The notes under the pieces were generated by a model. It did not search any database. It was given only the letters and a program-made list of their open reading frames with translations, and was not told the DNA's origin. A stretch of 64,000 nucleotides of DNA from Kribbella amoyensis (GTDB taxonomy: Bacteria; Actinomycetota; Actinomycetes; Propionibacteriales; Kribbellaceae), in assembly GCF_007828865.1 (NCBI RefSeq), contig NZ_VIVK01000001.1, positions 3,906,001-3,970,000 of the forward strand. Direction: 5' to 3'. Shown in pieces: positions 17,272 through 27,178 of this stretch. Positions within the stretch are counted from its first letter, which is position 1. Each line of letters starts with the position of its first letter. Both the position numbers and the translations under genes were made by a program.

Positions 17272-17307
17272 AACGGGGTGCCGGGCCACGTCGCCCGGCA
17301 CCCCGTT
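17272..17307. terminator. Terminator after the peptidoglycan-binding gene
   Basis: AACGGGGTGCCGGGC (17272-17286) and GCCCGGCACCCCGTT (17293-17307) form a perfect 15-bp stem with loop CACGTC, 28 bases after the stop. Confidence 0.75.
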
Positions 17308-17412
17308 CGCCTGCGTACCGAGCGTCGATGTCCCGGTTCCCGGGGCTCCGCTGATCCCGATCATCGGCGGATGCGAGCGCGTCGTGACACTTCGGCGGGT
17401 TAACTGTTCGGC

Positions 17413-18384
17413 GTGAGCGACGACTTCGCGGTGCGGACCGCGCCCTACCGCCGGGAGTTGCTGGCGTACTGCTACCGCATGTCCGCCGCGGCCCACGATG
17501 CCGAGGACCTCCTGCAGGAGACCCTGATCCGTGCCTGGCGCGCCTTCGACCGGTACGACGAGGACCGGGCGTCGTTGCGGACCTGGCTCTACCGGATCGC
17601 CACGAACACCTGCCTCACCGCGCTGAAGTCCCGCGCCCGCCGCCCGCTCCCGTCCGGCCTGGTGGCCCGCTCCGACGACCCGGGCACGCCACTCGTCCGC
17701 AGTACCGAGGTCGCCTGGCTCCAGCCGATGCCGGACGCGATGGTGGCCCCGGATCCCGCCGACCCGGAGGCGGTGGCCGTCCGCCGTGACTCGTTGCGGC
17801 TGGCGCTGATCGCCGCGTTGCAGTACCTGCCGGCCAAGCAACGGGTACTGGAGATGCCGCCGTTCCTCACCTGGTTCCGCGGCCGCGACGACCACCTGCG
17901 CTTCGTCGCCAGGATCTTCGAGCTGCGCGGGACCGACTGGCGGGTGTTCCCCCTGGCGGCGAACGGGCAGCCCGGGATCGCGGTCTACCGGGGCGACGGC
18001 GACGGCGGGTACGCCCTGCACACGCTGCACGTCTTCACCGTCACCCCGGCCGGGATCACCCACAACCGGGTGTTCCAGTACGACCAGGTCTTCGACGCCT
18101 TCCAGCCAGCCGTTCGTAGCCTCGCGCTCGTACCGGGCGAGGACGGCGGCACCGACCTGCTCGGCCGCCGTGCAGGTCAGGTGAAGGGGAGCGGTGAAGA
18201 GCCGTTCCCCCGCGCCGACGGCCGACGGGAAGGTCAGCAGCCGGTACTCGTCGACCAGGTCCGCTGCCTGCAGGGCCCGCACCACGCTGACGCTGCCGGC
18301 GACGATGACGTCCTGGCGTTCCCGCCGGGCCCGGACCCCGTTGACCAGGTCCCCGTCGAGGACGGTCGAGTTGGGCCAGGCTGA
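17413..18384 (+). pseudogene. ECF sigma factor with SnoaL-like C-terminus, internally deleted and run-on
   Basis: From GTG 17413 the frame encodes a good sigma-70 region 2 ([34 protein letters not shown], then [14 protein letters not shown]). It is of the ECF group whose C-terminus is a SnoaL-like domain. At 17843-17853 the sequence jumps in frame from LPAKQRVL, the start of region 4, straight to [13 protein letters not shown], deep in the SnoaL domain. I estimate 85-100 residues are missing, including the region 4 helix-turn-helix. SnoaL homology ends near 18110. The normal stop is absent, and the frame continues to 18384 antisense to the neighbouring reductase gene. A TAG in another frame at 18117-18119 may be the original stop. 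Probably non-functional. Confidence 0.75.
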
Positions 18385-18669
18385 CACGTCGCCGAGTGAC
18401 GTCGACGCGACCAGCTCCTCCGCCTTGTTCATCCGGGTGGAGAAGTCGTCGGTCCGGCGGGGCCAGATCCGCGCGAACAGCTGCCAGGTGGCCCGGCCCA
18501 ACAGCATCACCCCGTCGTCCAGCGAGCGGCCGAGCCGGAACTTGTCACCGGCCACCGACTCAGGGCCGTGCCGGAAGGCCCAGCCGCCGGTCGGCGTCCC
18601 GGCCGATCCGTCCGGGTCCGTGACGACACCGTCCAGGCTGATGAACTCGATCACGATGACACGTCCCAC
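18121..18669 (-). CDS. Dihydrofolate reductase/RibD-like family protein, stop codon lost
   Basis: GTG 18669 has AAGGAG 7 bases upstream. About 183 residues form a complete RibD C-terminal-like reductase domain: [13 protein letters not shown] at the start, [36 protein letters not shown], and [19 protein letters not shown] near the end. Family members normally stop at about ARYERE (codons near 18121-18135). Here no in-frame stop occurs until 17149, so translation would continue roughly 325 codons antisense through the sigma-factor gene. I give the end of recognisable homology as the boundary. NADPH-dependent reduction is the family chemistry; substrate unknown. Confidence 0.7.
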
Positions 18670-18812
18670 GATGGGCTCCTTCCGGCGGGTCCGTACGGAC
18701 CGGTGAACAGCTGACACCCGTACGTACTGCCGGTGGTCGCCGGATTCATCGGTCCGGCACGAACTATTTCTCCCAGCCGCCGGAGGGGGCGAAGTGTGAC
18801 CTTTGTCATGCC

Positions 18813-18852
18813 TTGACCGGTTCCGGACGCCAGCCTACTGTATCCCGTATAC
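18813..18852 (+). promoter_or_regulatory. hyi-gcl promoter with island operator at +1
   Basis: TTGACC (18813-18818), a 17-base spacer and TACTGT (18836-18841) form a promoter with its start expected near 18848. The recurrent island element reads ATCCCGTATAC here (18842-18852) and covers the start site, suiting a repressor. Just upstream, TGTGACCTTTGTCATG (18795-18810) is a partial CRP-type site. Confidence 0.55.
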
Positions 18853-18876
18853 CAAGCCCTCCGAAAGGCGGGACCG

Positions 18877-19689
18877 ATGGAATCCTTGTTCGCACCGGCC
18901 GTGAACTGCTCGATCCTGTTCACCGAGCTGCCCCTACTGGAAAGACCCGCGGCTGCCCGTTCCGCCGGATTCGAAGCGGTGGAGTTCTGGTGGCCGTTCG
19001 ACTCGGCCCTGCCCGGTGACGCCGAGGTCGACGCGTTCGAACGCGCGATCCGCGACGCCGGCGTCCGGCTGATCGGCCTCAACTTCGCGGCCGGCGACCT
19101 GCCCGGCGGCGACCGCGGCCTGGTCTCCTGGCCGCAGCGGTCCCTGGAGTTCCGCGACAACATCGCGGTGGCGCTCGGGATCGGTGAACGGCTCGGCTGC
19201 CGGGCCTTCAACGCGCTGTACGGCAATCGGGTGGACGGGACCGACCCGGCGGCCCAGGACGAACTGGCCGTGGAGAACCTCGCCCTGGCCGCCACCGCGG
19301 CCGGGTCGTTCGGCGGGACCGTCCTGGTCGAGCCCGTCAGCGGGGCGGACCGCTATCCGCTGCTGACGGCCGCCGACGCGGTCGCGGTGATCGACCGGGT
19401 CGAGCGCGACGCCGGCGTCACCGGGATCGGGCTGCTGGCCGACCTCTACCACCTGACCGTCAACGGGGACGACGTGCCGAAGGTGATCGCGACCTGCGCC
19501 GATCGCATCGCGCACGTACAGATCGCGGACGCGCCCGGCCGGCACGAGCCCGGAACCGGCACGATCCCGCTCGACGAGCACCTCGGCGCCCTGCGCGCGG
19601 CCGGGTACACCGGCTGGATCGGGCTGGAGTACAAGCCCAGCGGCAGTACCGCCGAGAGCTTCGGCTGGATCCCCCGCACGGATCGATAA
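18877..19689 (+). CDS. hyi: Hydroxypyruvate isomerase
   Basis: A 270-residue TIM-barrel isomerase of the xylose-isomerase-like superfamily that interconverts hydroxypyruvate and tartronate semialdehyde in the cytoplasm. Diagnostic stretches: APAVNCSILFTELPLLER at the start, AGFEAVEFWWPF, LIGLNFAAGDLPGGDRGL, VLVEPVSGADRYPL, LLADLYHLTVNGDDV, and GWIGLEYKPSG at the end. ATG 18877 follows GAAAGGCGGGA. It is the first gene of hyi-gcl-panE-like (9- and 10-base gaps), which links it to glyoxylate assimilation: Gcl makes tartronate semialdehyde and Hyi draws on that pool. Confidence 0.95.
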   Translation: MESLFAPAVNCSILFTELPLLERPAAARSAGFEAVEFWWPFDSALPGDAEVDAFERAIRDAGVRLIGLNFAAGDLPGGDRGLVSWPQRSLEFRDNIAVALGIGERLGCRAFNALYGNRVDGTDPAAQDELAVENLALAATAAGSFGGTVLVEPVSGADRYPLLTAADAVAVIDRVERDAGVTGIGLLADLYHLTVNGDDVPKVIATCADRIAHVQIADAPGRHEPGTGTIPLDEHLGALRAAGYTGWIGLEYKPSGSTAESFGWIPRTDR

Positions 19690-19698
19690 GGAGCTGGC

Positions 19699-21474
19699 AT
19701 GCCTCGTATGACTGCCGCCCGCGCGGCGGTGGAGATCCTCCGTCGTGAGGGCGTGACCCACCTGTTCGGGCTGCCCGGCGCGGCCATCAACCCGTTCTAC
19801 GCCGCGGTCCGCGCGCAGGGCGAGCTACGGCACGTCCTCGCCCGGCACGTCGAGGGCGCGTCGCACATGGCCGAGGGCTACACCCGCGCCGCGCCGGACA
19901 ACATCGGCGTCTGCGTCGGGACCTCCGGCCCGGCTGGGACCGACATGATCACCGGCCTGTACTCCGCGTCGGCCGACTCGATCCCGATCCTCTGCATCAC
20001 CGGGCAGGCTCCGGTCGCCAAGCTGCACAAGGAGGACTTCCAGGCGATCGACGTCCCCGCGATCGCCGGTCCGGTGACCAAGCTCGCGGTCACCGTACTG
20101 GAGGCCGCGCAGGTGCCCGGGACCTTCCAGAAGGCGTTCCAGCTGATGCGCTCCGGCCGGCCCGGCCCGGTCCTGCTCGACCTGCCGCTGGACGTACAGC
20201 TGACCGAGATCGACTTCGACCCGGACCTGTACACACCGTTGCCGGTGGCAACGCCACGCGCCTCGGTCGCGCAGGCGGAGAAGGTGCTCGAAATGCTGGC
20301 GGCGGCCGAGCGCCCGCTGATCGTGGCCGGCGGCGGCATCGTCAACGCCGACGCGGCGGACCTGCTGGTGGAGTTCGCCGAACTGCACGGTGTCCCGGTC
20401 GTGCCGACGCTGATGGGCTGGGGCACGATCCCGGACGACCACCGGTTGATGGCCGGCATGGTCGGCCTGCAGACCTCCCACCGGTACGGGAACGAGACGT
20501 TGCTCGCCTCCGACCTGGTCGTCGGGATCGGCAACCGGTGGGCGAACCGGCACACCGGCGGGCTGGACGTGTACCGGGCCGGGCGCAAGTTCGTCCACAT
20601 CGACGTCGAGCCGACCCAGATCGGCCGGGTCTTCGCGCCCGACCTCGGCATCGTCTCCGACGCGAAGGCGGCCCTGGAGACGCTGATCCACGTCACCCGG
20701 CAACGCGTGGCCGAGGGACCCTTGCCGGACCGGTCGGAGTGGACCGCCGCCTGCCGCGAACGCAAGCGCACGCTGCAGCGCCGGACCGACTTCGACGACA
20801 TCCCGGTGAAACCGCAACGGGTCTACCAGGAGATGAACACCGCGTTCGGCCCGGACGTCCGGTACGTCTCCACGATCGGGCTGTCGCAGATCCAGGCCGC
20901 GCAGATGCTGCACGTGTACCGGCCGCGGCACTGGATCAACGCGGGCCAGGCAGGCCCACTCGGCTGGACCGGACCGGCCGCGCTCGGGGTCGCCGTCGCG
21001 GATCCGGAGGCGACCGTCGTCGCGTTGTCGGGGGACTACGACTTCCAGTTCCTGATCGAGGAGCTTGCGGTCGGCGCCCAGTTCAACGTCCCGTACATCC
21101 ACGTGGTGGTGAACAACGCATACCTCGGGCTGATCCGGCAGGCGCAACGCGGGCTGGACATGGACTACTGCGTCCAGCTCTCGTTCGACAACATCAACAC
21201 CCCCGAGCTCGGCGGGTACGGCGTCGACCACGTCAAGGTGGCCGAGGGACTGGGCTGCAAGGCGCTGCGGGTGACCGAGCCGGACGGCATCCTGCCCGCG
21301 CTGGAGGAGGCGAAGAAGCTCCTCGTCGAGTACGAGGTGCCGGTCGTCGTCGAGGTGATCCTGGAACGCGTCACGAACGTTGCCATGGGCACCGAGATCG
21401 ACAACGTCGTCGAGTTCGACGAGCTCACCGACGTGGCGAACCCGATCCCGACCGCCTCCGGGCTCAGAGACTAG
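19699..21474 (+). CDS. gcl: Glyoxylate carboligase (tartronate-semialdehyde synthase)
   Basis: A 591-residue ThDP- and FAD-binding enzyme condensing two glyoxylates to tartronate semialdehyde plus CO2. Similarity to E. coli Gcl is obvious along the whole chain: [81 protein letters not shown]51 occupies the position where other ThDP enzymes carry the catalytic Glu, a Gcl hallmark. AAGGAG precedes ATG 19699. It forms the core of the island's carbon-assimilation branch with Hyi and GarR; glyoxylate could come from oxalyl-CoA reduction. Confidence 0.97.
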   Translation: MPRMTAARAAVEILRREGVTHLFGLPGAAINPFYAAVRAQGELRHVLARHVEGASHMAEGYTRAAPDNIGVCVGTSGPAGTDMITGLYSASADSIPILCITGQAPVAKLHKEDFQAIDVPAIAGPVTKLAVTVLEAAQVPGTFQKAFQLMRSGRPGPVLLDLPLDVQLTEIDFDPDLYTPLPVATPRASVAQAEKVLEMLAAAERPLIVAGGGIVNADAADLLVEFAELHGVPVVPTLMGWGTIPDDHRLMAGMVGLQTSHRYGNETLLASDLVVGIGNRWANRHTGGLDVYRAGRKFVHIDVEPTQIGRVFAPDLGIVSDAKAALETLIHVTRQRVAEGPLPDRSEWTAACRERKRTLQRRTDFDDIPVKPQRVYQEMNTAFGPDVRYVSTIGLSQIQAAQMLHVYRPRHWINAGQAGPLGWTGPAALGVAVADPEATVVALSGDYDFQFLIEELAVGAQFNVPYIHVVVNNAYLGLIRQAQRGLDMDYCVQLSFDNINTPELGGYGVDHVKVAEGLGCKALRVTEPDGILPALEEAKKLLVEYEVPVVVEVILERVTNVAMGTEIDNVVEFDELTDVANPIPTASGLRD

Positions 21475-21484
21475 GGGACCTCTC

Positions 21485-22510
21485 ATGCGAGTCGCAGTTC
21501 TCGGCGCCGGGGCGATCGGCGCCTATGTCGGCGCGGCCCTGCACCGCGGCGGGACCGAGGTCCACCTCGTCGCCCGCGGTGCCCATCTCGACGCGATCCG
21601 CAAGGACGGCGTCCAGGTCTTCAGCCCGCGCGGCGACTGGGTCGCGCGGACCCCGGCCACCGACGACCCGGCCGAGATCGGTCCGGTGGACTACGTGTTC
21701 CTCGGCCTGAAAGCCAACTCGTACGCCTCGGCCGGACCGTTGCTGGAGCCGTTGCTGCACGACAGGACAGCCGTCATCGCGGCCCAGAACGGCATCCCCT
21801 GGTGGTACTTCCACGGCCTGCCCGGACCGTACGAGGGGCGCCGGATCGAGTCCGTGGACCCGGACGGTGAGGTGACCCGGGTGCTCGCGCTGAACCGCGC
21901 GATCGGCTGCGTCGTGTACTGCTCGACCGAACTGGACGGACCGGGCGTGGTCCGGCACCTGGAGGGCACCCGGTTCTCGATCGGCGAACCGGCCGGCGGG
22001 ACCAGCGAGCGGTGCCAGGCGTTCAGTACCGCGATGGTCGAGGGCGGCCTGAAATGCCCGGTCGAGGCGGACGTCCGCAAGGACATCTGGATCAAGCTGC
22101 TCGGCAACGCCGCCTTCAACCCGATCAGCGCCCTGGCCCGGGCGACGATGGTGGAGATCGCCCAGCATCAAGGCACCCGCGCGATGATCCGCCTGATGAT
22201 GGAGGAGACCCTGGAGATCGCCGAAGCGGTCGGCTGCGCCCCGGAGATCTCGGTGGACAAACGCATCGACGGCGCCGAACGCGTCGGCGACCACAAGACC
22301 TCCATGCTCCAGGACCTGGAGAAGGACAAACCCCTCGAGCTCGACGTCATCCTCGCCGCCGTCGTCGAACTGGCCGACCTCACCGGCACGAAAGCCCCCA
22401 CCCTCCGCGCGGTCCACGCAGTAGCCGACCTCCTCGCCACCAAGATCGGCACCGGCGGCGCCAACCTCGCCCACGCCCCCACAGCAGCCCGAGCCCCCGC
22501 CACCCCCTGA
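21485..22510 (+). CDS. Ketopantoate-reductase-family (PanE/ApbA) oxidoreductase; candidate oxalyl-CoA reductase
   Basis: A 341-residue two-domain NAD(P)-dependent reductase. The Rossmann motif GAGAIGAYVGAAL is at residues 7-19. The C-terminal domain carries KDIWIKLLGNAAFNPISAL with the catalytic Lys (near 200) and KTSMLQDLEKDKPLELD with the substrate-binding motif. Pantothenate synthesis would be odd in a gcl operon. In Methylobacterium extorquens a PanE homologue (PanE2) reduces oxalyl-CoA to glyoxylate, and this gene's context (gcl, hyi, frc) makes that role, or reduction of another 2-oxo acid, plausible. Function is inference. The last 90 codons are strongly C-rich. Confidence 0.8.
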   Translation: MRVAVLGAGAIGAYVGAALHRGGTEVHLVARGAHLDAIRKDGVQVFSPRGDWVARTPATDDPAEIGPVDYVFLGLKANSYASAGPLLEPLLHDRTAVIAAQNGIPWWYFHGLPGPYEGRRIESVDPDGEVTRVLALNRAIGCVVYCSTELDGPGVVRHLEGTRFSIGEPAGGTSERCQAFSTAMVEGGLKCPVEADVRKDIWIKLLGNAAFNPISALARATMVEIAQHQGTRAMIRLMMEETLEIAEAVGCAPEISVDKRIDGAERVGDHKTSMLQDLEKDKPLELDVILAAVVELADLTGTKAPTLRAVHAVADLLATKIGTGGANLAHAPTAARAPATP

Positions 22511-22542
22511 CCCAGGAGGCAGATCCACCTCCTCCAGAACCC

Positions 22543-22586
22543 ACTCTGCGTCTGAAGGTCACCGCGAGGACCTTCAGACGCAGAGT
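22543..22586. terminator. Terminator after the hyi-gcl operon
   Basis: ACTCTGCGTCTGAAGGTC (22543-22560) and GACCTTCAGACGCAGAGT (22569-22586) form a perfect 18-bp stem with an 8-base loop, 32 bases after the panE-like stop. It is symmetric and could act in both directions. Confidence 0.8.
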
Positions 22587-22630
22587 GCTGTCAGCCCTGA
22601 AGACACTGTCAGTCCTGAAGACAAAGGAAA

Positions 22631-22656
22631 GCGGGCCGGCTTGGGGGCCGGCCCGC
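22631..22656 (-). terminator. Terminator after the sucC-sucD-garR operon
   Basis: GCGGGCCGGC (22631-22640) and GCCGGCCCGC (22647-22656) form a 10-bp stem. On the minus strand it is followed by TTTCCTTTGTC, a T-rich tail, just beyond the garR stop. Confidence 0.65.
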
Positions 22657-22674
22657 GTTCGGGTGGGAGAGTGG

Positions 22675-23550
22675 TCAGCGGCCGGAGAGGTCTTCGATGA
22701 CCTTGAGGAGGGCTGAGTGGTCGAGGGAGCCGTGGCCTTTGGCTTTGGCCGCGGCTACCAGTTGGGCTACTTGGCCGGTGACCGGGAGGGCTACGCCTGC
22801 TGAGCGGGCTGCTGTGGTGGCTATGCCCATGTCCTTGTGGTGGAGGTCGATGCGGAAGCCCGGATCGAACTGGCGGGCCAGCATGGTGGCGGCTTTGAGG
22901 TCGAGGATGCGGTTGCCGGCCAGGCCGCCGGCGAGGACCTCGAGGCCGCGTTCGCCGTCGACGCCGGAGGCTTCCAGCAGCACGATCGCCTCGCTGACCA
23001 GGGCGATGGTGCCGGCGACGAGCAGTTGGTTGGCCGCCTTGACGGTCTGGCCGGCGCCGTGGCCGCCCACGTGCACGATGGTCCGGCCGAGGTCTTCCAG
23101 GATCGGCCGGGCCGCCTCGAACACGTCATCCTCGCCGCCGACCATGATCGACAACGACGCCTTGATCGCGCCTTGCTCACCACCACTCACCGGCGCGTCC
23201 AGCACCCGTACTCCACGCGCGGCGCCGGCGGCGGCCACCTCACGCGAGGTCTCCGGGGCGATCGACGACATGTCGATCAGCAGCAACCCGGAGGCCGCCG
23301 ACTCGAGCACGCCGCCGGGACCGAGTACCACCTCGGCCACCTGCGGGGAGTCGGGCAGCATGGTGATCACCACTTCGGCGCCCGCGACGGCCCCGGCGAT
23401 GTCGGGTGCCGGTTTGCCGCCGGCTTGCAGGAGCTTCTCCACCGACGCGGGCACCACGTCGTACCCGGTGACCTCGTGGCCGGCCCGGACCAGGTTGGCC
23501 GCCATGTGCGAGCCCATGATCCCGAGCCCGACGAATCCGATCTTTGCCAT
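22675..23550 (-). CDS. garR: 2-Hydroxy-3-oxopropionate (tartronate semialdehyde) reductase
   Basis: A 291-residue beta-hydroxyacid dehydrogenase. N-terminal Rossmann motif GFVGLGIMGSHMAANL, family signature DAPVSGGEQGA near 118-128, and catalytic K171 in GAGQTVKAANQ. It reduces the Gcl product tartronate semialdehyde to glycerate with NAD(P)H. It is the last gene of sucC-sucD-garR (17-base gap after sucD), transcribed convergently to hyi-gcl. Splitting Gcl and GarR between two operons controlled by the same element supports a common regulon. Other family members act on 3-hydroxyisobutyrate, but the neighbourhood favours GarR. Confidence 0.9.
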   Translation of the reverse strand: MAKIGFVGLGIMGSHMAANLVRAGHEVTGYDVVPASVEKLLQAGGKPAPDIAGAVAGAEVVITMLPDSPQVAEVVLGPGGVLESAASGLLLIDMSSIAPETSREVAAAGAARGVRVLDAPVSGGEQGAIKASLSIMVGGEDDVFEAARPILEDLGRTIVHVGGHGAGQTVKAANQLLVAGTIALVSEAIVLLEASGVDGERGLEVLAGGLAGNRILDLKAATMLARQFDPGFRIDLHHKDMGIATTAARSAGVALPVTGQVAQLVAAAKAKGHGSLDHSALLKVIEDLSGR

Positions 23551-23567
23551 GTGACTACCTCTCCGAA

Positions 23568-24461
23568 TCAGACCGGGTCGAGGATCTGCTCGAGCGCCGC
23601 GCGCATCAGCCGCGCCGCCTCGGACGGGGTCTTGCCGACCTTCACACCGACCGCCTCGAGCGCTTCCTGCTTCGCGGCCGCGGTACCGGACGACCCGGAC
23701 ACGATCGCGCCCGCGTGCCCCATCGTCTTGCCCTCGGGCGCGGTGAAGCCGGCCACGTACCCGACCACCGGCTTGGTCACGTTCGCCGCGATGAAGGCGG
23801 CCGCACGTTCCTCGGCGTCGCCGCCGATCTCGCCGATCATCATGATCGCGTCGGTGTCCGGGTCCTCCTGGAACGCCTGCAGGGCATCGATGTGGGTGGT
23901 CCCGATGATCGGGTCACCGCCGATCCCGATCGCAGTGGAGAACCCGTACTCCCGCAGCTCGTACATCATCTGGTACGTCAGCGTGCCCGACTTCGACACC
24001 AGCCCGATCCGGCCGGGACCGGCGATGTCGGTCGGGATGATGCCCGCGTTCGCCCGGCCGGGGCTGATGATGCCGGGGCAGTTGGGCCCGATGATCCGGG
24101 TGCCGGCCGCCTGCGCGTGCGCGAAAAAGGCGGCCGTGTCGTGCACCGGTACGCCCTCGGTGATCACGACCACCAGCGGGATCCCCGCGTCGACGGCCTC
24201 GATCACGGCGCCCTTGGTGAACTTCGGCGGCACGAACACCACCGAGACGTCCGCCCGGGCCGACCTCACCGCGTCGGCACACGATCCGTACACCGGGATC
24301 GACCGCTTGGCGAAGTCGACCGACCGGCCGCCCTTGCCCGGCGTCACGCCGCCGACGATATTGGTGCCCGCGGCAAGCATCCGGCTGGTGTGCTTCTGTC
24401 CCTCGGATCCGGTCATGCCCTGCACGATGACCCTGCTCTGCTCGGTCAGGAAGATCGCCAT
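23568..24461 (-). CDS. sucD: Succinyl-CoA-synthetase-type ligase, alpha subunit
   Basis: A 297-residue CoA-binding and ligase-CoA domain protein. [14 protein letters not shown] binds CoA near 32-45, [11 protein letters not shown] lies mid-chain, and the phosphohistidine is H249 in [13 protein letters not shown]. Full length for SucD. It pairs with the beta subunit 13 bases upstream. Because it sits in a glyoxylate operon with garR and under the island operator, it may be a paralogue acting on malate (malate thiokinase) or oxalate rather than the TCA enzyme. Sequence alone does not separate these. Confidence 0.9.
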   Translation of the reverse strand: MAIFLTEQSRVIVQGMTGSEGQKHTSRMLAAGTNIVGGVTPGKGGRSVDFAKRSIPVYGSCADAVRSARADVSVVFVPPKFTKGAVIEAVDAGIPLVVVITEGVPVHDTAAFFAHAQAAGTRIIGPNCPGIISPGRANAGIIPTDIAGPGRIGLVSKSGTLTYQMMYELREYGFSTAIGIGGDPIIGTTHIDALQAFQEDPDTDAIMMIGEIGGDAEERAAAFIAANVTKPVVGYVAGFTAPEGKTMGHAGAIVSGSSGTAAAKQEALEAVGVKVGKTPSEAARLMRAALEQILDPV

Positions 24462-24474
24462 AGCTCGATTCCTC

Positions 24475-25629
24475 TCAGGCCTGCGCGGCCAGTTCGGCGG
24501 CGCGGTCCGCGGCGCCGTCCATCGTGTCGACCACGGTCACCAGCGGGTGGTTCGCCCGGGCCAGGATCCGGCGGCCCTCGTCCACGTTGTTGCCGTCGAG
24601 CCGGACCACCAGCGCCTTGTCCGCGCTCTTGCCGAGCAGCTCCAGCGCCTGGACGATCCCGTTCGACACCGCGTCGCAGGCGGTGATGCCGCCGAAGACG
24701 TTCACGAACACGCTCTTCACCTGCGCGTCGCCGAGGATGATCCCGAGTCCGTTCGCCATCACCGCCGCCGAGGCGCCGCCGCCGATGTCGAGGAAGTTGG
24801 CCGGCTTCACCCCGCCGTGCGCCTCACCCGCGTACGCGACCACGTCGAGCGTGGACATGACCAGGCCGGCGCCGTTGCCGATGATGCCGACCTCGCCGTC
24901 CAGCTTGACGTAGTTCAGCCCCTTCTCCTGGGCCGCGGCCTCGAGCGGATCGGCCGCCGCCTTGTCCTCGAACGCCGCGTGGTCCGGGTGCCGGTACGCC
25001 GCGTTCTCGTCCAGCGTGACCTTGCCGTCGAGCGCCTCCAGCCGGCCGTCGGCCAGCTTGACCAGCGGATTCACCTCGACCAGCGAGGCGTCCTCGGCGA
25101 CGAACACGTCCCACAGCTTGCGAACCACCTCGGCCGCCTCGGCCGGGAACCCGGCCGCCGCGACGATCTCGGCCGCCTTCGCCTCGTCGACGCCGACGGC
25201 GGGATCGATCGGTACCTTGGCGATCGCGTCCGGGTTCGTGTGCGCGACCTCCTCGATCTCGACGCCGCCCTCGGTGCTCGCGATGCACAGGTAGTTGCGC
25301 TGCGCCCGGTCCACCAGGAAGGAGAAGTAGTACTCCTCGGCGATCTCGGCCGCGGGTGCGAGCAGGACCCGGCGGACGGTGTGGCCCTTGATGTCCATCC
25401 CGAGGATGTCCTTGGCCCGCGCGGTCGCCTCGGCCGGATCGGCGGCGAGCTTGACCCCGCCCGCCTTGCCCCGGCCGCCGGTCTTCACCTGGGCCTTGAC
25501 CACCACCCGGCCACCGAGCGCTTCGGCCGCCTCGGCCGCGTCCGCCGCATCCTCGATCACCCGGCCGAGCGTGACCGGTACGCCGTGCCGGGCGAAGAGT
25601 TCTTTGGCTTGGTACTCCATCAGGTCCAC
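24475..25629 (-). CDS. sucC: Succinyl-CoA-synthetase-type ligase (ADP-forming), beta subunit
   Basis: A 384-residue ATP-grasp subunit. It opens with [19 protein letters not shown], carries [18 protein letters not shown] for nucleotide binding and ends with [20 protein letters not shown] and [16 protein letters not shown] 25629 has GGAGAGGA at good spacing; ATG 25620 is the alternative. First gene of sucC-sucD-garR. Its promoter region overlaps one island operator (25695-25705) and is shared with the divergent antiporter gene. It forms an acyl-CoA with ATP hydrolysis; the acid is uncertain (succinate, malate or oxalate). Confidence 0.9.
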   Translation of the reverse strand: MDLMEYQAKELFARHGVPVTLGRVIEDAADAAEAAEALGGRVVVKAQVKTGGRGKAGGVKLAADPAEATARAKDILGMDIKGHTVRRVLLAPAAEIAEEYYFSFLVDRAQRNYLCIASTEGGVEIEEVAHTNPDAIAKVPIDPAVGVDEAKAAEIVAAAGFPAEAAEVVRKLWDVFVAEDASLVEVNPLVKLADGRLEALDGKVTLDENAAYRHPDHAAFEDKAAADPLEAAAQEKGLNYVKLDGEVGIIGNGAGLVMSTLDVVAYAGEAHGGVKPANFLDIGGGASAAVMANGLGIILGDAQVKSVFVNVFGGITACDAVSNGIVQALELLGKSADKALVVRLDGNNVDEGRRILARANHPLVTVVDTMDGAADRAAELAAQA

Positions 25630-25689
25630 AGGCAGTCCTCTCCTCGGATCGGGCGGGCCGTCGCACGACAGAAGTCGCTAGAAATGCCG

Positions 25690-25777
25690 ACTGTATGCTG
25701 TATGCACATCGCTTCACAAGGGTCCGCGCTCTGGACAACGGCTGCTGGGAGGAGTACCAAAGTTCCATACGGTATGC
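25690..25777. promoter_or_regulatory. sucC / antiporter divergent promoters with two island operators
   Basis: Rightward: TGGACA (25732-25737), 17-base spacer, TACCAA (25755-25760), start near 25767, with operator ATACGGTATGC (25767-25777) at +1. Leftward: TTGTGA, 18 bases, TACAGT overlapping operator ATGCTGTATGC (25695-25705). The 13-mer CTCTGGACAACGG (25729-25741) recurs exactly at 28206-28218 in the next divergent region. Confidence 0.6.
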
Positions 25778-25795
25778 AGTAGTCAGGAGGCGCTC

Positions 25796-27178
25796 ATGAA
25801 CGTGACCCCCACCCCCCGGGACGTGCGTGACGTCTACGGACGCCAGTACCGGATCGGCGAGGACGCCCAGGACCTGAGTGGACATCCACGCCGCTGGCAA
25901 CTGTGGGCCGCGTGGGCCTGCATGGTCGCAATCAGTCCGCTGCAATACTCCTTCGGCGCCGCCGCACTCGGTCTGGAGTCGAGCCGCTCGTGGAGTGCGG
26001 TCGCGACGATGTGGCTGCTCGCGCTCTTCGTGGCTTGCCAGGCCCTGGTGGCCGTACCCGCGGCCTGGGTCCACCGGGTCCGCCGAGCCACGCCCACCCA
26101 ACTCGTGGTCCTGGGTGGCGTCCTCGCCGCGATCGGCCTGGCCACGCTCGCGCACGCGGGCAGCTATCCGGTCGTCCTGATCGGGTACGCCGTGGTCGGT
26201 GGCGCGGGTGCCGGGCTTGTCTACACAGCCTGTATCACCACGGCCGCTCGGTGGTTCCCGGATCGGCGGACCGCGACGATCGGGTTCGTCACCGGTGGCT
26301 TCGCGGTCGGCGCGGTGCCGAGTATCGCGTTGCTGACGATCTTCGACTCGGCCGGCGGGCAGCGGATCGTGTTCGACGTGACCGCCGTGATCGCGCTGCT
26401 GGTGGTGCTGACCGCGGGCAGTGTGCTCAAGGATCCGCCGCGGCACTGGTGGCCGGCCGAGATCGACGCGCAGGCGTGGGCCGTCGACCGGAAGCTGAAC
26501 CGGAACATCCCGCACAACGTTCCCGCGGTCCGGTACTACAAGCCGGCCGAGGCGATGCGGACCGGTGCGTTGCCGTTGATGTGGCTGACCCTCGCGGTCA
26601 GCGCCGCGTTGTCGTTGTTCGGGATCGCGTTCGTCTTCAGCTACGCGGTCGAGGTCCAGCTGGGAGTCGCGGTCGCCGGGTTCGCCGCCGGACTGCTTGC
26701 CGCGGTCAACGGTCTCGGCCGGTCCTTCGCCGGCAGCCTGTCCGACCGGTTCGGCCGTCGCCGGGTACTGGCCGCGGTCCTGATGATCGAGGGCTGTACC
26801 CATGTCGGTCTGGTGCTGGCGGGGGAGGCGGGGATCGGCTGGGCGTTCGTGCTGTGCGCGATGTTCGCCGGGCTCGGCGGTGGCGCGTTCTACGCGATCA
26901 TGGCGAACCTGGTGCTGGAGTACTTCGGCGAGAACAGCCTCCTGCAGAACCAGGCGATCCTCTACAGCGCGAAGGCCGTCGGTGGCCTGCTCGGGATCGG
27001 TGTCGCCGCGGCCCTGGTGGCCACCGTCGGGTACCGGCCGCTCTTCCTCGGCGCCGGGTTGCTCGGCCTGCTCACCGCGAGCGGCGTCCGCTTCCTCAAA
27101 CAACCCGGCCGCCCTGCCCTGCGTCTGCGATCCCAACTCGGCACACCGGTGACCGGCGCAGTACGGCCGGGCGAGTGA
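25796..27178 (+). CDS. MFS transporter, oxalate:formate antiporter (OxlT-like) family
   Basis: A 460-residue inner-membrane carrier with about 12 transmembrane segments. Features: PLQYSFGAAALGLE in helix 1, GGAGAGLVYTACITTAARWFPDRRTATIGFVTGGFAVGA around helices 4-5, and SLSDRFGRRRVL (motif A repeat) in the second half. These match the OFA family, which exchanges oxalate for formate, a reaction that yields a proton gradient when coupled to oxalyl-CoA decarboxylation. AGGAGG precedes ATG 25796. The island operator lies at its +1. Its stop overlaps the start of the next gene. Confidence 0.85.
   Translation: MNVTPTPRDVRDVYGRQYRIGEDAQDLSGHPRRWQLWAAWACMVAISPLQYSFGAAALGLESSRSWSAVATMWLLALFVACQALVAVPAAWVHRVRRATPTQLVVLGGVLAAIGLATLAHAGSYPVVLIGYAVVGGAGAGLVYTACITTAARWFPDRRTATIGFVTGGFAVGAVPSIALLTIFDSAGGQRIVFDVTAVIALLVVLTAGSVLKDPPRHWWPAEIDAQAWAVDRKLNRNIPHNVPAVRYYKPAEAMRTGALPLMWLTLAVSAALSLFGIAFVFSYAVEVQLGVAVAGFAAGLLAAVNGLGRSFAGSLSDRFGRRRVLAAVLMIEGCTHVGLVLAGEAGIGWAFVLCAMFAGLGGGAFYAIMANLVLEYFGENSLLQNQAILYSAKAVGGLLGIGVAAALVATVGYRPLFLGAGLLGLLTASGVRFLKQPGRPALRLRSQLGTPVTGAVRPGE

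Noticed and set aside
17149..18120. Extension of the reductase frame to a stop inside the peptidoglycan-binding gene
   Set aside because: Beyond about 18120 it is antisense to the sigma factor and has no reductase similarity. I treat it as run-on after stop loss, not as a real fusion protein.
22837..25782. 981-codon plus-strand open frame over garR-sucD-sucC
   Set aside because: Shadow of three well-identified genes on the other strand.
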